From: Malurus cyaneus samueli
Taxonomy: Eukaryota > Chordata > Aves > Passeriformes > Maluridae
DNA: 64,000 nucleotides
NCBI GenBank assembly: GCA_009741485.1
Contig: CM019214.1
Span: 2,562,566 to 2,626,565 of the forward strand
Direction of reading: 5' to 3'
Part shown: positions 1-9,345 of the stretch, in pieces
How the letters are laid out: every line of letters begins with the position of its first letter
Numbering within the stretch: position 1 is the first letter of the stretch
The notes under the pieces: model-generated
What the model saw: the letters and a program-made list of their open reading frames with translations, nothing else
What the model was told of the DNA's origin: nothing
Databases searched by the model: none
Program-made: the position numbers and the translations under genes

Positions 1-253
1 TTCAGCTTGTGTCATGCTGTGCAGAAATGGTACATCTGTGGGCTGGCTTGGGTAAACGCTTGTTACATCATGCACTACAACAGAAGGGCTCTGGACTAAA
101 ACAGCTAAATAGTGTTACTTTTTTTGTTATATGACCCTATAGCACAATATTTTGTCAGTCCTTGTCCCTAAATGCTTGGGTTGGAAATGCTGAGGAAGTT
201 AAAATAATCATTGATGTAGCTTTAGATTTAGCCATAAATAAGCAAAATATGGG
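1..253. other. AT-rich sequence, nothing recognised
   Basis: I see no coding signal, repeat signature or RNA gene in this stretch. It ends where CR1-like sequence becomes recognisable. Confidence 0.5.
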
Positions 254-870
254 ACATAGAAACATAAAATAATTTTGGTTGAAAATCATGGAGTTCAGCC
301 ATTAACCCAACAATGTCAAGTCCACCACAAAAACATGTCCCTAAGTGCCACAATTACATGTCTTTTAAAATACCTCCAGCAGGAGGACTCAACCGCTTAA
401 CTGGGAAGCTTGTTCCAGTGTCTGACAACCCTTTCAGTGAAGGAAATTTTCCTAATATCCAATCTCAACCTCCCCTGGTGCAATTTTTGGACATTTCCTC
501 TTGTCCTATTGCTTGCTGCTTCTAAAAGTAGCTGAGACACTGAACCCCACCTTGTTACAACCATCTTAGTTGTGGAGAGCACTAAGATCTGCATCCCACC
601 CCTCCCAGCCTCCTTTTCCCCAGGTTAGACAGCTGCCTTGGTCCTGCTGGTCACAACTTTGCTGATACAGGGTTTATTCAGGATGTCATTGGCCTTCTTG
701 GCTGCCTGGGCACAGCTGGCTCATGTTCCAGCCACACTTTCCCCAGCCTGCAGCACTACAGGGGGTTTTGTTGTAACCCAAGCACAGGACTCAGCACTTT
801 GCCTTGTTGCGCCTTGCCAATCAATGTAAGCTATCCAGATCCCTCTGCAGAGCCTTTCTACCCTCTGGGA
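254..870 (-). mobile_element. CR1 LINE, 3' part, minus strand (split by an LTR)
   Basis: Read on the minus strand this is the 3' portion of a chicken-repeat-1 non-LTR retrotransposon. Diagnostic pieces on the plus strand are 'ttggttgaaaatcatggag' near the left end, 'cctaatatccaatctcaacc' at about 452-472, 'cctccttttccccaggtta' at about 609-627, 'ttggccttcttggctgcctg' at about 689-708, and 'atccagatccctctgcagag' at about 834-853. These are collinear with CR1 consensus as I know it, except for an apparent internal deletion around 595-625. The family encodes an endonuclease and reverse transcriptase and retrotransposes by target-primed reverse transcription. This copy is dead: it is 5'-truncated, internally deleted and interrupted by the LTR at 871-1211. 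It continues at 1218. Confidence 0.92.
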
Positions 871-1211
871 TGTAGGGAGTGTTAACAGCTTGCATGGGAA
901 TAAACCGCCACAGCCTTGGCTGTCTTGAGAAAAAGAAGATTAGAATGTAGAATTGATAATGCAAGTGGCTTACAATTATAAACATTACTAATACTGTAGC
1001 TTTTGCAAACCTACCAATCCTATGCTGATTACTAATTAAACAGAGCCTCAGTGACCAATGTATGTTTGACACAAATGTATGCACTGGTTGCTAAAGTGGA
1101 TAAAAGAGGCTTGTCCCACAATAAAGTCCTTCTTTCTTTCTGTTTTTTCACCCACTTTTTGTGTGTTTTGTATCTATTTTTTTTATGTCAGCTGTCTGAC
1201 CAACAGCAACA
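871..1211 (+). mobile_element. Solo LTR copy 1, ERVK-like family
   Basis: This 341-bp element begins TGTAGGGAG and ends CAGCAACA. It sits inside the CR1, whose sequence resumes directly after it. The flanks are ctggga (865-870) and ctggaa (1212-1217), a 6-bp target duplication with one mismatch; 6 bp is usual for ERVK-type elements. Copies of the same LTR lie at 33482-33811 (minus strand) and 62246-62662, with a diverged relative at 54169-54655. A TATA-like gataaaag (1099-1106) and AATAAA (1120-1125) sit where an LTR promoter and poly(A) signal are expected. No retroviral internal region is present, so this is a solo LTR left by LTR-LTR recombination. The exact family name is unknown to me. 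Confidence 0.88.
1099..1125 (+). promoter_or_regulatory. LTR TATA-like box and poly(A) signal
   Basis: GATAAAAG at 1099-1106 and AATAAA at 1120-1125 lie inside solo LTR copy 1, about 20 bp apart. The same pair is present in reverse complement in copy 2 (33577-33585 and 33558-33563). In copy 3 the AATAAA is kept (62573-62578) but the TATA-like box has changed to GATAACAG. Conservation across copies supports function in the ancestral provirus. Activity today is unknown. Confidence 0.6.
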
Positions 1212-1217
1212 CTGGAA

Positions 1218-1563
1218 GATCAACATTTCCAGCCAGCAAACTGACGGGTGTCTGCAAACTGACTGAGGATGCCCTTGGTCCCCTCATCCAGATTAGCAGT
1301 AAATCTATCAAACAGGACTGGTCCTGGGGAACACCACTTGTGCCCAGCCCCCAGCTGGATGTAGCTCCATTCACCACCACTGCTGGAGCCCAGCCCATCC
1401 AGCAGGGTTTTCACCCGGTGAAGAGCACACCCATCCAAGCCATCAATCAGTTCCTCCAGGGAAATGAGGTGGGAAATAGTGTCAAAGGCTTTACTGAAGT
1501 CTTTGGTGACATCCACATCCTTTCTCTCATCCACTAAGAGATCCACCTTCTCACAGAAGACAC
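1218..1563 (-). pseudogene. CR1 reverse-transcriptase fragment (decayed)
   Basis: This is the continuation of the minus-strand CR1 beyond the LTR insertion. Minus-strand translation of 1220-1573 keeps recognisable CR1 reverse-transcriptase landmarks in order: a DFSKAFDT-like block (here KDFSKAFDTISH), a degraded version of the block that normally contains GVPQGSVLGPVLF (here ending PGPVLF), and a decayed catalytic FADDT motif (here QFADT, one aspartate lost). The segment is only about 115 codons of a much longer ORF2 protein and has no endonuclease domain. Loss of one of the two catalytic aspartates and the truncation make it non-functional. It extends the 254-870 fragment once the LTR is removed. 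Confidence 0.88.
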
Positions 1564-4399
1564 ATTTATTCAATTTCTGTCATTCTGAGTAGTTTATTCC
1601 TTACCTTGGTGGCTTTGAATTGACACCCTGCTAGTACATTCCCAGTTTGCTTGCTGCTTATAAGAATCAGAATAACCCATCTGTGGAATTGTTGATCATT
1701 TCTGATGACCACAAGAAAGGTCTCATTTTATGCTTTTTTATCCTCTGTAGAAAATCTGACAATGCAAACTGAAATCCTTCCTGCGTCTTGTAGACAGATG
1801 GGCTACAGTTTGTAACTGGAGTTTGAGTAATATAATTTTGACTACAGTTCCCTATATTTCATGTATAGCTTTAAAATTAACCATGCATCAACTTAGGAAC
1901 TTTTTATTAGTTTGCTCTTCATGTTTTTTTATTGCATCCACTAAAGAGTTGATGTATACCCTAATTAACCACTTTGATTTTTTTATTGTAAATTGCATTT
2001 CAGCTACTGTCTGCTCCTTGTTGATGAACACTTTCAATGAAGAAAAACATGTTTTTCTTGTAGGAATTGCATTATTACGACATGAAATAGATTGAGAGTA
2101 GTTTAATGAGCAGCCCAGTGTTTTCTCCTGAACACTGTTTATTCTGGTACACCAGAACAAAGACATCATGATGCTGATGGAACTGTTTCACCAGACTATT
2201 ATCCATACATGGAATATACTCAAGTGGGAGGGTAATACATTCATTGTTCACATTGAAACTATGAAGGATAGAAATTACTGCTTTTTAAAGGGTCTGTATC
2301 AAGTACTAGATGGTTCAAATAGATTTTTTCACTTTGGCTCCACTTTTTTTTTTTTTGGTATTGCCATCATCACTAGTCTTTGTCAATCTTAGTTGTAGTT
2401 GTTATTGAAGTTTAAATACCTTCTTATACCTTCATTTCACCGATGCCAGACTTGGAAGGAAAAAAAGAGTAAATTCCACCTCTTCTTTCTTCTCTTTCAT
2501 GTATGTGAATGTCCAGAAATGCCTTTACAACATCAAACACAAAAAATGTGTAGTGGTTAAAAGGGAAAAGAGAAAACACCCATAGACAAAAGTTCTGTCT
2601 ACCAGCTCATAACAGCTCCTTACTGTAGCCTGTGATGTGGACGAGGCTTTTAGATTGCTATGGCTGCCTCAGAATTTTCAGTGGATGTTTTTCTCATTCA
2701 AAAAACTGTCTTTCAGAAAAAAATCTGTTTGTGGGAAAGGTTTAATCTCATTTTTATGTGAACTTTGACATATTTTTTTAGGCTTCTGAAAAAAATAAAC
2801 AAATCCAGTTTCTTTTTGACAACTAATTTTTCCTTTATAAAATGAAGCCACTTATAAAATCATGACCCTCTGAATGATCAAAACAGAATGTCTTCGTCCA
2901 GACTTTTTTCTTGCATTTGCTTCATTTATGAATGCTTTTTAGATTTTGATTATTGCGATTTAGCAAGGGAAATTGCAAAATATTGGGAATTTTCATGCTG
3001 TTTTCCATGCAGCTTTAGTGGTTGTGTTTCCCTGATCATTTTCTTTTTTTAGCTCCACAGTCTACCTCCTACAAGTGCAAAACTGTTTTCATTAATATTC
3101 CTGTGCTCCTGTGTCATAAGCCCTGTATATTTCTGATTAAAAAAAAAAAAATAAAAAAAAGAGTACAAGTGGTATCAGTTTGGCTTCCTACTTATTCATG
3201 GCCTTCTTGTGATGCTTTCAATTTTTTCCTTGCTGAGTGTGATATACGTCTCTATGGCTTTCTATGACTTATTTAATTCTGTGTAAAACGATGGCTGCTA
3301 CTGGCACCTGCAGTTGGGAAATTCTGACTGGATACTGATTATGCCCAATTTATCTGAAATGCATGAGCACGTTATAAAGAGAAGTCTCAGATGCATGTTA
3401 TGCATGTTACTGCTGGAACACATGTTGCAAGGGTTAACAATCTGACTGCAGTTATGTAGGAAAGGAGCAGAAAAACCCCAGGAACAAAATTCAGGACCAT
3501 TCTCAGTGAATTTAGCTGAGAACCACGAACAGCTGTTTTTGTAGATGCTATACTATATCAAGGAACTTACGTGTTTTGTGGATCTATTTTCTGTTTGTTT
3601 GCTTGTTTCCTCCCCCTATATCCAAACAAAGTAATTTAGGAGTGACTCAAGGAAAACAGAATCACTTCTTTCCAGTCAGTTAAAAATGCAGATACCAAAC
3701 TTTTCAGCCCTAAGTGTGCCATTTTCATGCATTTAAATGGATAAGTACACATTAAGACCTCTATAAGCCTTTCAGCCAAAGTTTCACATCTCTTTCTTCT
3801 CTCACTCTTTTCAGCCATATAGATTTTTCTGTTATCTTTCTTTTTCTTTACTCTGACTCATTGATTACACATCACTAATGGGTTTTTCTGTGCTTCAGTT
3901 TCTTTATTTGTGAAATGAGGAACATCTATATTTGCTGTTGTGTCAAGGTAATAGATTTATTAGGAATACCTAGCTAGTCATGGACAGGTTCCTGTTTGTA
4001 GGCAGCTCCTTAAAATCAAACCACTGAGGTACTACTCTGTGCTCTGAGACAGTGTAATTTGAGGTGTTCAAATACTGCTTCTATTCTAGGCTATGTTGCA
4101 AGAAGGGGAAAATACTTTCTATTTTATATTAGAGAAGTAAGCTATTCCTGGGGCTGGCTGGCTTGTTTGTAAATGGGATAAAATATACAAAATTTAGGAT
4201 ATCTTGGGATAGTGATTTCTATCAGAAAGCAAAATGTTACAATATCAATTGCTGTGGTTTTTCTTTGTGCATGCGGATGTGTGTGTGTGTATGCTTGCTC
4301 TGAATACTGCTTTCAGTAACTTAAGAGAATCATAAAAGCAATGGAGAAATAGCCAATGAATTTGGCTGCTTTAGGAAGAGCATTGCCAGCAGGTCAAGG
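1564..4399. other. No gene recognised; homopolymer tracts and a short (GT)n
   Basis: I see only AT-rich sequence without a coding exon. Minor features are a T run near 2344-2357, an A-rich run at about 3138-3161 and a short (GT)n at about 4276-4291. The short open frames here show no family resemblance. Confidence 0.5.
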
Positions 4400-4608
4400 G
4401 AGATGATCCTGCCCCTCAGTTCAGTTCTGATGAGGCTGCATCTGGAATGCTCTGTCCAGTTGTGGACTCCTCAGGACAAGAGAGACCTGGAGGTCCTGGA
4501 GTGGGTCCAGTGGATGATTAAAGGATAGGAGCATCTCTCTCATGAGGAAAGACTGAAGGAGCTGGGCCTGTTCAGCCTGGAGAAGAGACTGAACAGGCAT
4601 GGCCAGGT
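4400..4608 (+). mobile_element. CR1 LINE internal fragment, plus strand
   Basis: The stretch from 'gatgaggctgcatctggaat' (about 4429) through 'tgtccagttgtggactcc' (about 4453-4470), 'catgaggaaagactgaagga' (4541-4560) and 'cctggagaagagactga' (about 4577-4593) is the well-known CR1 3' region, read in the plus direction. It breaks off at about 4605, before the CR1 terminus, where another repeat begins. Boundaries are approximate. Confidence 0.88.
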
Positions 4609-4862
4609 TTGGTAGCAGGGGGCTTACAGGGGTGGCTTCTGTGAGAAGATGCTGGAAGATTTCTCCATGTCTAACAGAACCAATCCCTGCTGTCTCCAAG
4701 ACAGATGTGCCACTGAAAAAGTCTGGGCCAATTAGAAATGATGGTAACATCTCTGTGACAACATTCTTAAGAAAAAGAATTAAAAAAATGTTTTTGCACA
4801 GTTGTAATTGCAGACCAGGGGAAGGACTCTCTCCCTGAGCAGTGATAGAAAAAAATGTGTGA
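4609..4862 (+). repeat. Interspersed repeat, retroelement-derived, class uncertain
   Basis: The blocks 'ggtggcttctgtgagaagat', 'tgtctccaagacagatgtgc' and 'gcacagttgtaattgcag' match my recollection of a repeat that is abundant in songbird genomes. I believe it belongs to an LTR-retrotransposon family, but I cannot assign a name or boundaries. It abuts the CR1 piece directly, as if a nested or chimeric insertion had occurred. A repeat-library search would settle the class. Confidence 0.5.
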
Positions 4863-5190
4863 TGAACTGACCATAACTGACCATACCCTCTGTCTCCCTG
4901 CACTGCTGGGATAGGAGGTAGAGCTGGGAAGGAGAGAGGGGTGGGGTGAAGGTGGTTTTTAAAGTCTTATATTACTTCTTATCCTGCTCAGATTTTGTTA
5001 GCTATATTTTCATTTAATATCTCTAATTCAAGCCTGTTTTGCCCATAACAGTATTTACTGAGTGATCTCTCCCAGTCCTTATCTCAGCTCATGAACCCTT
5101 TGTATTATTTTCCCTCCCCTGTCCAGCTGTGGAGGGGAGTGAGAGTGGCTTTAGTGGATCCCTGGCATCCAGCCAGCACCAACACTACAG
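4863..5190. other. No gene recognised
   Basis: This is a spacer between two repeats. The part from about 5120 to 5190 may belong to the following CR1, but I could not align it confidently. Confidence 0.4.
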
Positions 5191-5527
5191 CGAGTACCTG
5201 AAGGGAGGGTGTCAAGAGAATGGATTCAGGATCTTCTTGGTGATGCCCAGCAAAAGGACAAGAAGCAACAGGCAGAAACTGATGCATGGGAAGTTCCACC
5301 TGAACATGAGGAAGATCTCCTTTACTGTGCAAGTAATTAAGCATGGGAACAGATTTCCTGGAGAGGGTGTAGAGTCTCCCTCACTGGAGATATTCCAGAA
5401 CTGTCTGGACTCAATCCTGTGCCATGTGCTCTGTGATGACCCTGCATGAGCAGGGAGGTTGGGCTGATGACCCACTGTGGTCCCTTCCAACCTGACTCAG
5501 TTCATGATTCTGTGATTCTGGGATTTG
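5191..5527 (+). mobile_element. CR1 LINE 3' end, plus strand
   Basis: The order of motifs is that of a CR1 3' terminus: 'gtacctgaagggagggtgtc' (about 5195), 'gatgcccagcaaaaggacaa' (about 5242), 'aagttccacctgaacatgag' (about 5290), 'ggagatattccagaactgtc' (about 5386), 'gtcccttccaacctgactca' (about 5480), and a terminal microrepeat of attctgtg units at about 5506-5522. The element is a 5'-truncated, dead copy. It lies tail to tail with the minus-strand CR1 at 5557. Confidence 0.93.
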
Positions 5528-5556
5528 TGCATGAGGTATAGAATAAAACAGTCCTT

Positions 5557-5785
5557 CACAGAATCACTGAATGTTTGAGGTTGGAAGGCACAACTGGAAG
5601 GTCTCTGTTCAAACAGGGTCACCTAGAGCTGGCTGCCCAAACCATCCAAGTATGGGCAGGTTACATAGGTGGACTGGACTCAGATGCTTGCTCCATGTAT
5701 GGAATATGGATATTTCTCTTGAGGGCAGCCTTGGCAAAGCTCAAAAAATCAATGCTGTTCAGACCTAACCTTCAAGATGAGGCAA
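5557..5785 (-). mobile_element. CR1 LINE 3' end, minus strand
   Basis: It begins with cacagaatcactgaatg and 'tttgaggttggaaggcaca', the reverse complement of a CR1 3' tail. It continues with 'agggtcacctagagctggct' and 'cttgagggcagcc', all in CR1 order. The right boundary is diffuse. Together with 5191-5527 it forms a tail-to-tail CR1 pair separated by about 30 bp. Confidence 0.85.
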
Positions 5786-7330
5786 AAAAAACCACAGAAG
5801 ACACACTATGAACTAAGCCTTGTCCACTCAGGTGTGTAGAGGAAGCTAATCTGACATGGTCATTCATCATGACCATTCATGGTCTGTGGCTGTGATATGG
5901 CCTCTTTCCCATACACAGAGAAAGAAATTCTCAGTAAACCCCTGCTCCATGGAAACCTTTGGACTTGTTCATTTGGCCAAATCTATGTGGACAATACTCT
6001 AGGGACAGTGTTCTTCCCTTCCTGTCTCCCTCTTGCAACTGCCTAAAGCCTCTGAAGCACTCTGGAGTGCTTCATCTCCTTTGTTAACTGCCTTCAGACT
6101 GCTCTTTAGACACCACTATTTGCAGCTGAGCCTGGCTGTTCATCAGGAAGAAATGTTATCCAAATTTTGGTTCAAAATAGAATGAATTAGCATTTACTCT
6201 CAATTTCAGTCTTTGCTTGTTTTTCTCCAAGCTGCATAATTGAGCTGCCATTTCCAAATCATTGTTCCCAGCTTCTTGTCTCTTAACATCTCTAGCATTT
6301 CAAGCAGATTCATTTTGAATTCTTTATTGTGTAACCACATTTCAACTGGAAATAGCAGCAAATCCCAGACATAACGAATCTCATCTTTGCATCATATGTA
6401 GCCAGTGTGATCAATGCAAAGTAAAAACCGAGCAAGAATGAGCGTGTAGCGCTCCCTTGCATTGAGTGGATAGAGGGGAAGGATTTCCTTTGCACATGGT
6501 GCTGAGCGCATGCCTACCCAGAACCGTGAGATACCACACAGATTCTCTGGCTTTATCAATGTCTGCATGTTACTATTATTAAAATGAATCTCATGCATGG
6601 AAGGGCTATGGTTAGTGCAGAAATAGAAATTGGATTAGTTAGGATACAATTGTTTAACAGCAAGGAGGAATGTGGGAAAAACAGGTACTGTGATCCCCAT
6701 CAATAGGTTGTTTGGGAGGTTAGTGAATCCATAGGTTATGAAACACGTTATGTAGGTACCAAATGGTGAACTCAATTTTCTTTTATAATTTCAGTTTCAC
6801 TTTTTCTTTAGCTCTTCTTCCATTGTCTCCTATCTCTTGTTGAAAAAAACCCAAAACCCCACCACACAGTATGACATGGAGAGGGCCAGTTTAATACAGA
6901 CATGTATTACCAGGGAACTGAATTCAAGAGTTCAAGAGACTCAAGGGGCTTAGAATCACCCCATCTAAGCTATGAAAAGCACATGGCAAAACAGGATAAA
7001 AGTCTGAATTTTATGATTTGACTTCTTTGAGTAGGGGGAGCTATCTGTAGATGTGTAAGATAATACGTATGAACCACTTGCAGAAATAGTGATGTTAGGC
7101 AATATGTACACATGCACCAGTCTCAGAACTGTGAATCCTTAAAGCCAACACTGGAAAATTCAAAGTCACTTTGGTTTAGAACGTACCCTGCTGAGATTGT
7201 GCTCCTATCTTTTGCCCAATGCTGCCTATGAAGGAATCAGTTAAGGCGTGAAATGCCCGGTTTCTGATGGAAAATACACGAGAAAAATATGGCAGAACTG
7301 AATAGAGGACCTTGAAATTCAGTTCACAGT
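5786..7330. other. No gene or repeat recognised
   Basis: This is unique-looking sequence of ordinary composition, with no coding exon or repeat signature that I can support. Confidence 0.45.
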
Positions 7331-7710
7331 TGTGGTGGAATGAGAACATTCTCTAGGAGGAGGAGGAGACTCTCTCTAAAATGTTATTTGGGGGTTAGGA
7401 TGGTAGAAAAGAAGGCTGGGGATTTAGAACTATTTCAGTTTCAGGTTGATGAGGGTTTGGTTTTCATCTGTGGAAGGAAACAGTACATAGAAAAACAACG
7501 ACGGTGGGGTTTTCTCTTCCCTATCCACCCGTGCAATCTTCCCTGTGGCACTGATAATCTCTGCCTCCTGTTCTCACAAACCCCTTGCACATACGGTCAC
7601 TTACTTGTGCCCTCCCCATCCCAGTTGTCGCTGCAGGTGCTCGCTTTTACCCCGTCATTCTCCACATCATTCCCTGCTCATTCTCCCGCACGTTCTGATC
7701 ACAGATAGGG

Positions 7711-7755
7711 GACGGGAAAAGAGAAGCACGGAAAGAAAAGACGGGAAAAGAGAAG
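7711..7755 (+). repeat. 16-bp polypurine direct repeat
   Basis: GACGGGAAAAGAGAAG occurs at 7711-7726 and again at 7740-7755 within a purine-rich strand segment. It lies immediately upstream of the GC-rich block. Confidence 0.8.
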
Positions 7756-7799
7756 AAGCAACACTGTGAGAAACGTGCACTGGAGATAAGGGCTGATCC

Positions 7800-8061
7800 A
7801 TTTTGCAGCTCTGCCCAGAAGAAGCGCCCTCCTGGCCCGCTGGCTCGGCTGCCGGTGCCAGCCCTTCTGCAGCGGCCAGGACGTTCAGGGGGCCGCGGAG
7901 ATGGCAACGATGACGGTGTTTGGCGGCTTTTTTCGCACAGCCGATGCGGAGCGGCCGCGGAATACACCCGGGCCGCCCCAACATCGCCCGGGACCTACCC
8001 GGGCCCGCCCCGAGCCATCCCGGGCCCGCCCCGAGCCTGCCCGGGGCCACACCGAGCCCGC
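7800..8061. promoter_or_regulatory. CpG-island-like segment with a 21-bp repeat
   Basis: Composition changes abruptly from AT-rich to very GC- and CpG-rich. The segment contains several CCCGGG and GCGGCCGC-type sites. Three tandem 21-bp units, each starting CCCGGG, run at 7998-8018, 8019-8039 and 8040-8060. An ATG in good context (G at -3, G at +4) at 7901 opens a 59-codon frame ending TAG at 8080; its product is rich in P, R and A after a short unlike start. It could be a CpG-island promoter with a first exon, but I see no splice or downstream coding support. Confidence 0.5.
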
Positions 8062-8943
8062 CCGCCCTCAGCGCCCTTAGAGCCCTCAGAGCCCACCCGC
8101 CCTCAGCGCCCTTAGAGCCCTCAGGGCCCGCCCGCCTTGAACGCCCTCAGCGCTCCGAGCCCGCCCGCCCTCAGCGCCCTCAGAGCCCTCAGTGCCCTCA
8201 GAGCCCTTAGAGCCGCCCGCCCTCAGAGCCCCCTCAGAGCCCTCAGCGCCCGCCGCCTCAGAGCCCGCCCGCCCTCAGCGCCCTCAGAGCCCTCAGTGCC
8301 CTCAGTGCCTTCAGTGCCCTCAGCGCCCTCAGAGCCTTCAGTGCCCTCAGCGCCCTCAGAGCCCGCCCGCCCTCACGCCTTCAGAGCCGCCCTCAGCGCC
8401 CTCAGTGCCCTCAGTGCCCTCAGCGCCCTCAGAGCGCGCCCGCCCTCAGCGCCCTCAGTGCCCCTCAGCGCCCTCAGCGCTCCGAGCCCTCCGCCCTCAG
8501 CGCCGCCCGCCCTCAGCGCCCTCAGCGCCGTCAGCACCCTCAGAGCCATCAGCGCCCTCAGAGCCTTCAGTGCCCTCAGAGCCCGCCCGCCCTCAGCGCC
8601 CTCAGTGCCCTCAGGCCCTCAGCGCCCTCAGCACCCTCAGACCCGCCCGCCCTCAGCGCTCCGAAGCCCTCCGCCCTCAGCGCCCGCCCCGCCCTCGCGC
8701 GCCCTCAGAGCTCGCCCGCCCTCAGCACCCTCAGAGTCCGAGCCCGCCCGCCCTCAGCGCCCTCAGCGCCCTCAGCGCCCTCGCACCCTCAGCGCCCGCC
8801 CGCCCTCAGCGCCCTCGGAGCCCTCAGAGCCCTCAGTGCCCTCAGAGCCCTCAGAGCCCTCAGTGCCCTCAGTGCCCGCAGAGTCCTCGCGCCCGCCCGC
8901 CTCAGCGCCCCAGCGCCCTCAGCGCCCTCAGCGCCCTCGCGCG
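8062..8943. repeat. GC-rich 9-bp minisatellite, unit GCCCTCAGN
   Basis: About 880 bp are made of 9-bp units GCCCTCAGN, where the last base varies among C, A and T. They are interrupted at intervals by GCCCGCCC-containing variant units. The unit length is a multiple of three and lacks stop codons, so all frames stay open for long distances. On the minus strand each unit carries a GGG tract separated by 6 nt, giving potential for G-quadruplexes. Low-complexity translations of this array should not be taken as proteins. Slippage and gene conversion are the likely sources of the array. Confidence 0.95.
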
Positions 8944-8972
8944 CGTCTCTCCCGCCGCGCTGCCCGTGCCCG

Positions 8973-8988
8973 CCGGCAGGTGGCGCTG
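8973..8988 (+). promoter_or_regulatory. CTCF-like binding motif
   Basis: CCGGCAGGTGGCGCTG matches the vertebrate CTCF core (CC-N-S-Y-AG-R-K-GGC-R) at every constrained position: CC, C, AG, G, T, GGC, G. It lies 30 bp after the minisatellite, still inside CpG-rich sequence. CTCF is the zinc-finger factor that anchors chromatin loops and insulators. Occupancy cannot be judged from sequence, and methylation of the CpG within the motif could block it. Confidence 0.6.
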
Positions 8989-9189
8989 TGGCGCCCACCA
9001 TTTCCCCACCGTGTGTCCTTGCACCGTTCAAGTGAGGTGAGGGAAAGAAAAAGCCTCCAGACGGGTTTGAGAAAATTAAAGTTCAAAGCAAGCAGGGTGG
9101 AAATGAGGACAGCACCAGGAAATCCCCCCCTTCTTCCCTTCCTCTCGGTCTCCCCTTACCCAACTCGGCCATGAGCGCTGCCTGGGCTC

Positions 9190-9345
9190 GGGTATCCCCA
9201 ACTTCACTGGGCAACGTGGTCCACTATCTGACCCTCACAGTAAAGAATTTCTTAATAATATGTAGCTTAAATTTCCCGTCTTTTAATTTGTGCCCATTAC
9301 TCCCTGTCCTATCAGTACACTTCCTGACAAGAACTTTATGTCCTT
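9190..9345 (-). mobile_element. CR1 LINE fragment, minus strand
   Basis: 'cactgggcaacgtggtccac', 'ctgaccctcacagtaaagaa', 'tttcttaataatatgtagct' and 'cattactccctgtcctatca' follow CR1 minus-strand order. The copy lacks the terminal tail and is truncated at both ends. It lies just downstream of the GC-rich block. Confidence 0.82.

Noticed and set aside
1079..1537. 152-codon plus-strand frame across the LTR and CR1
   Set aside because: It crosses the LTR-CR1 boundary and is antisense to the CR1 reverse transcriptase remnant.
4421..4903. 160-codon minus-strand open frame
   Set aside because: It is antisense to CR1 and another interspersed repeat and shows no protein family.
8137..9174. 345-codon and 282-codon plus-strand frames as a protein gene
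   Set aside because: They are translations of the 9-bp repeat in different frames, with no domain and no unique core. Open frames on both strands follow from the unit length.
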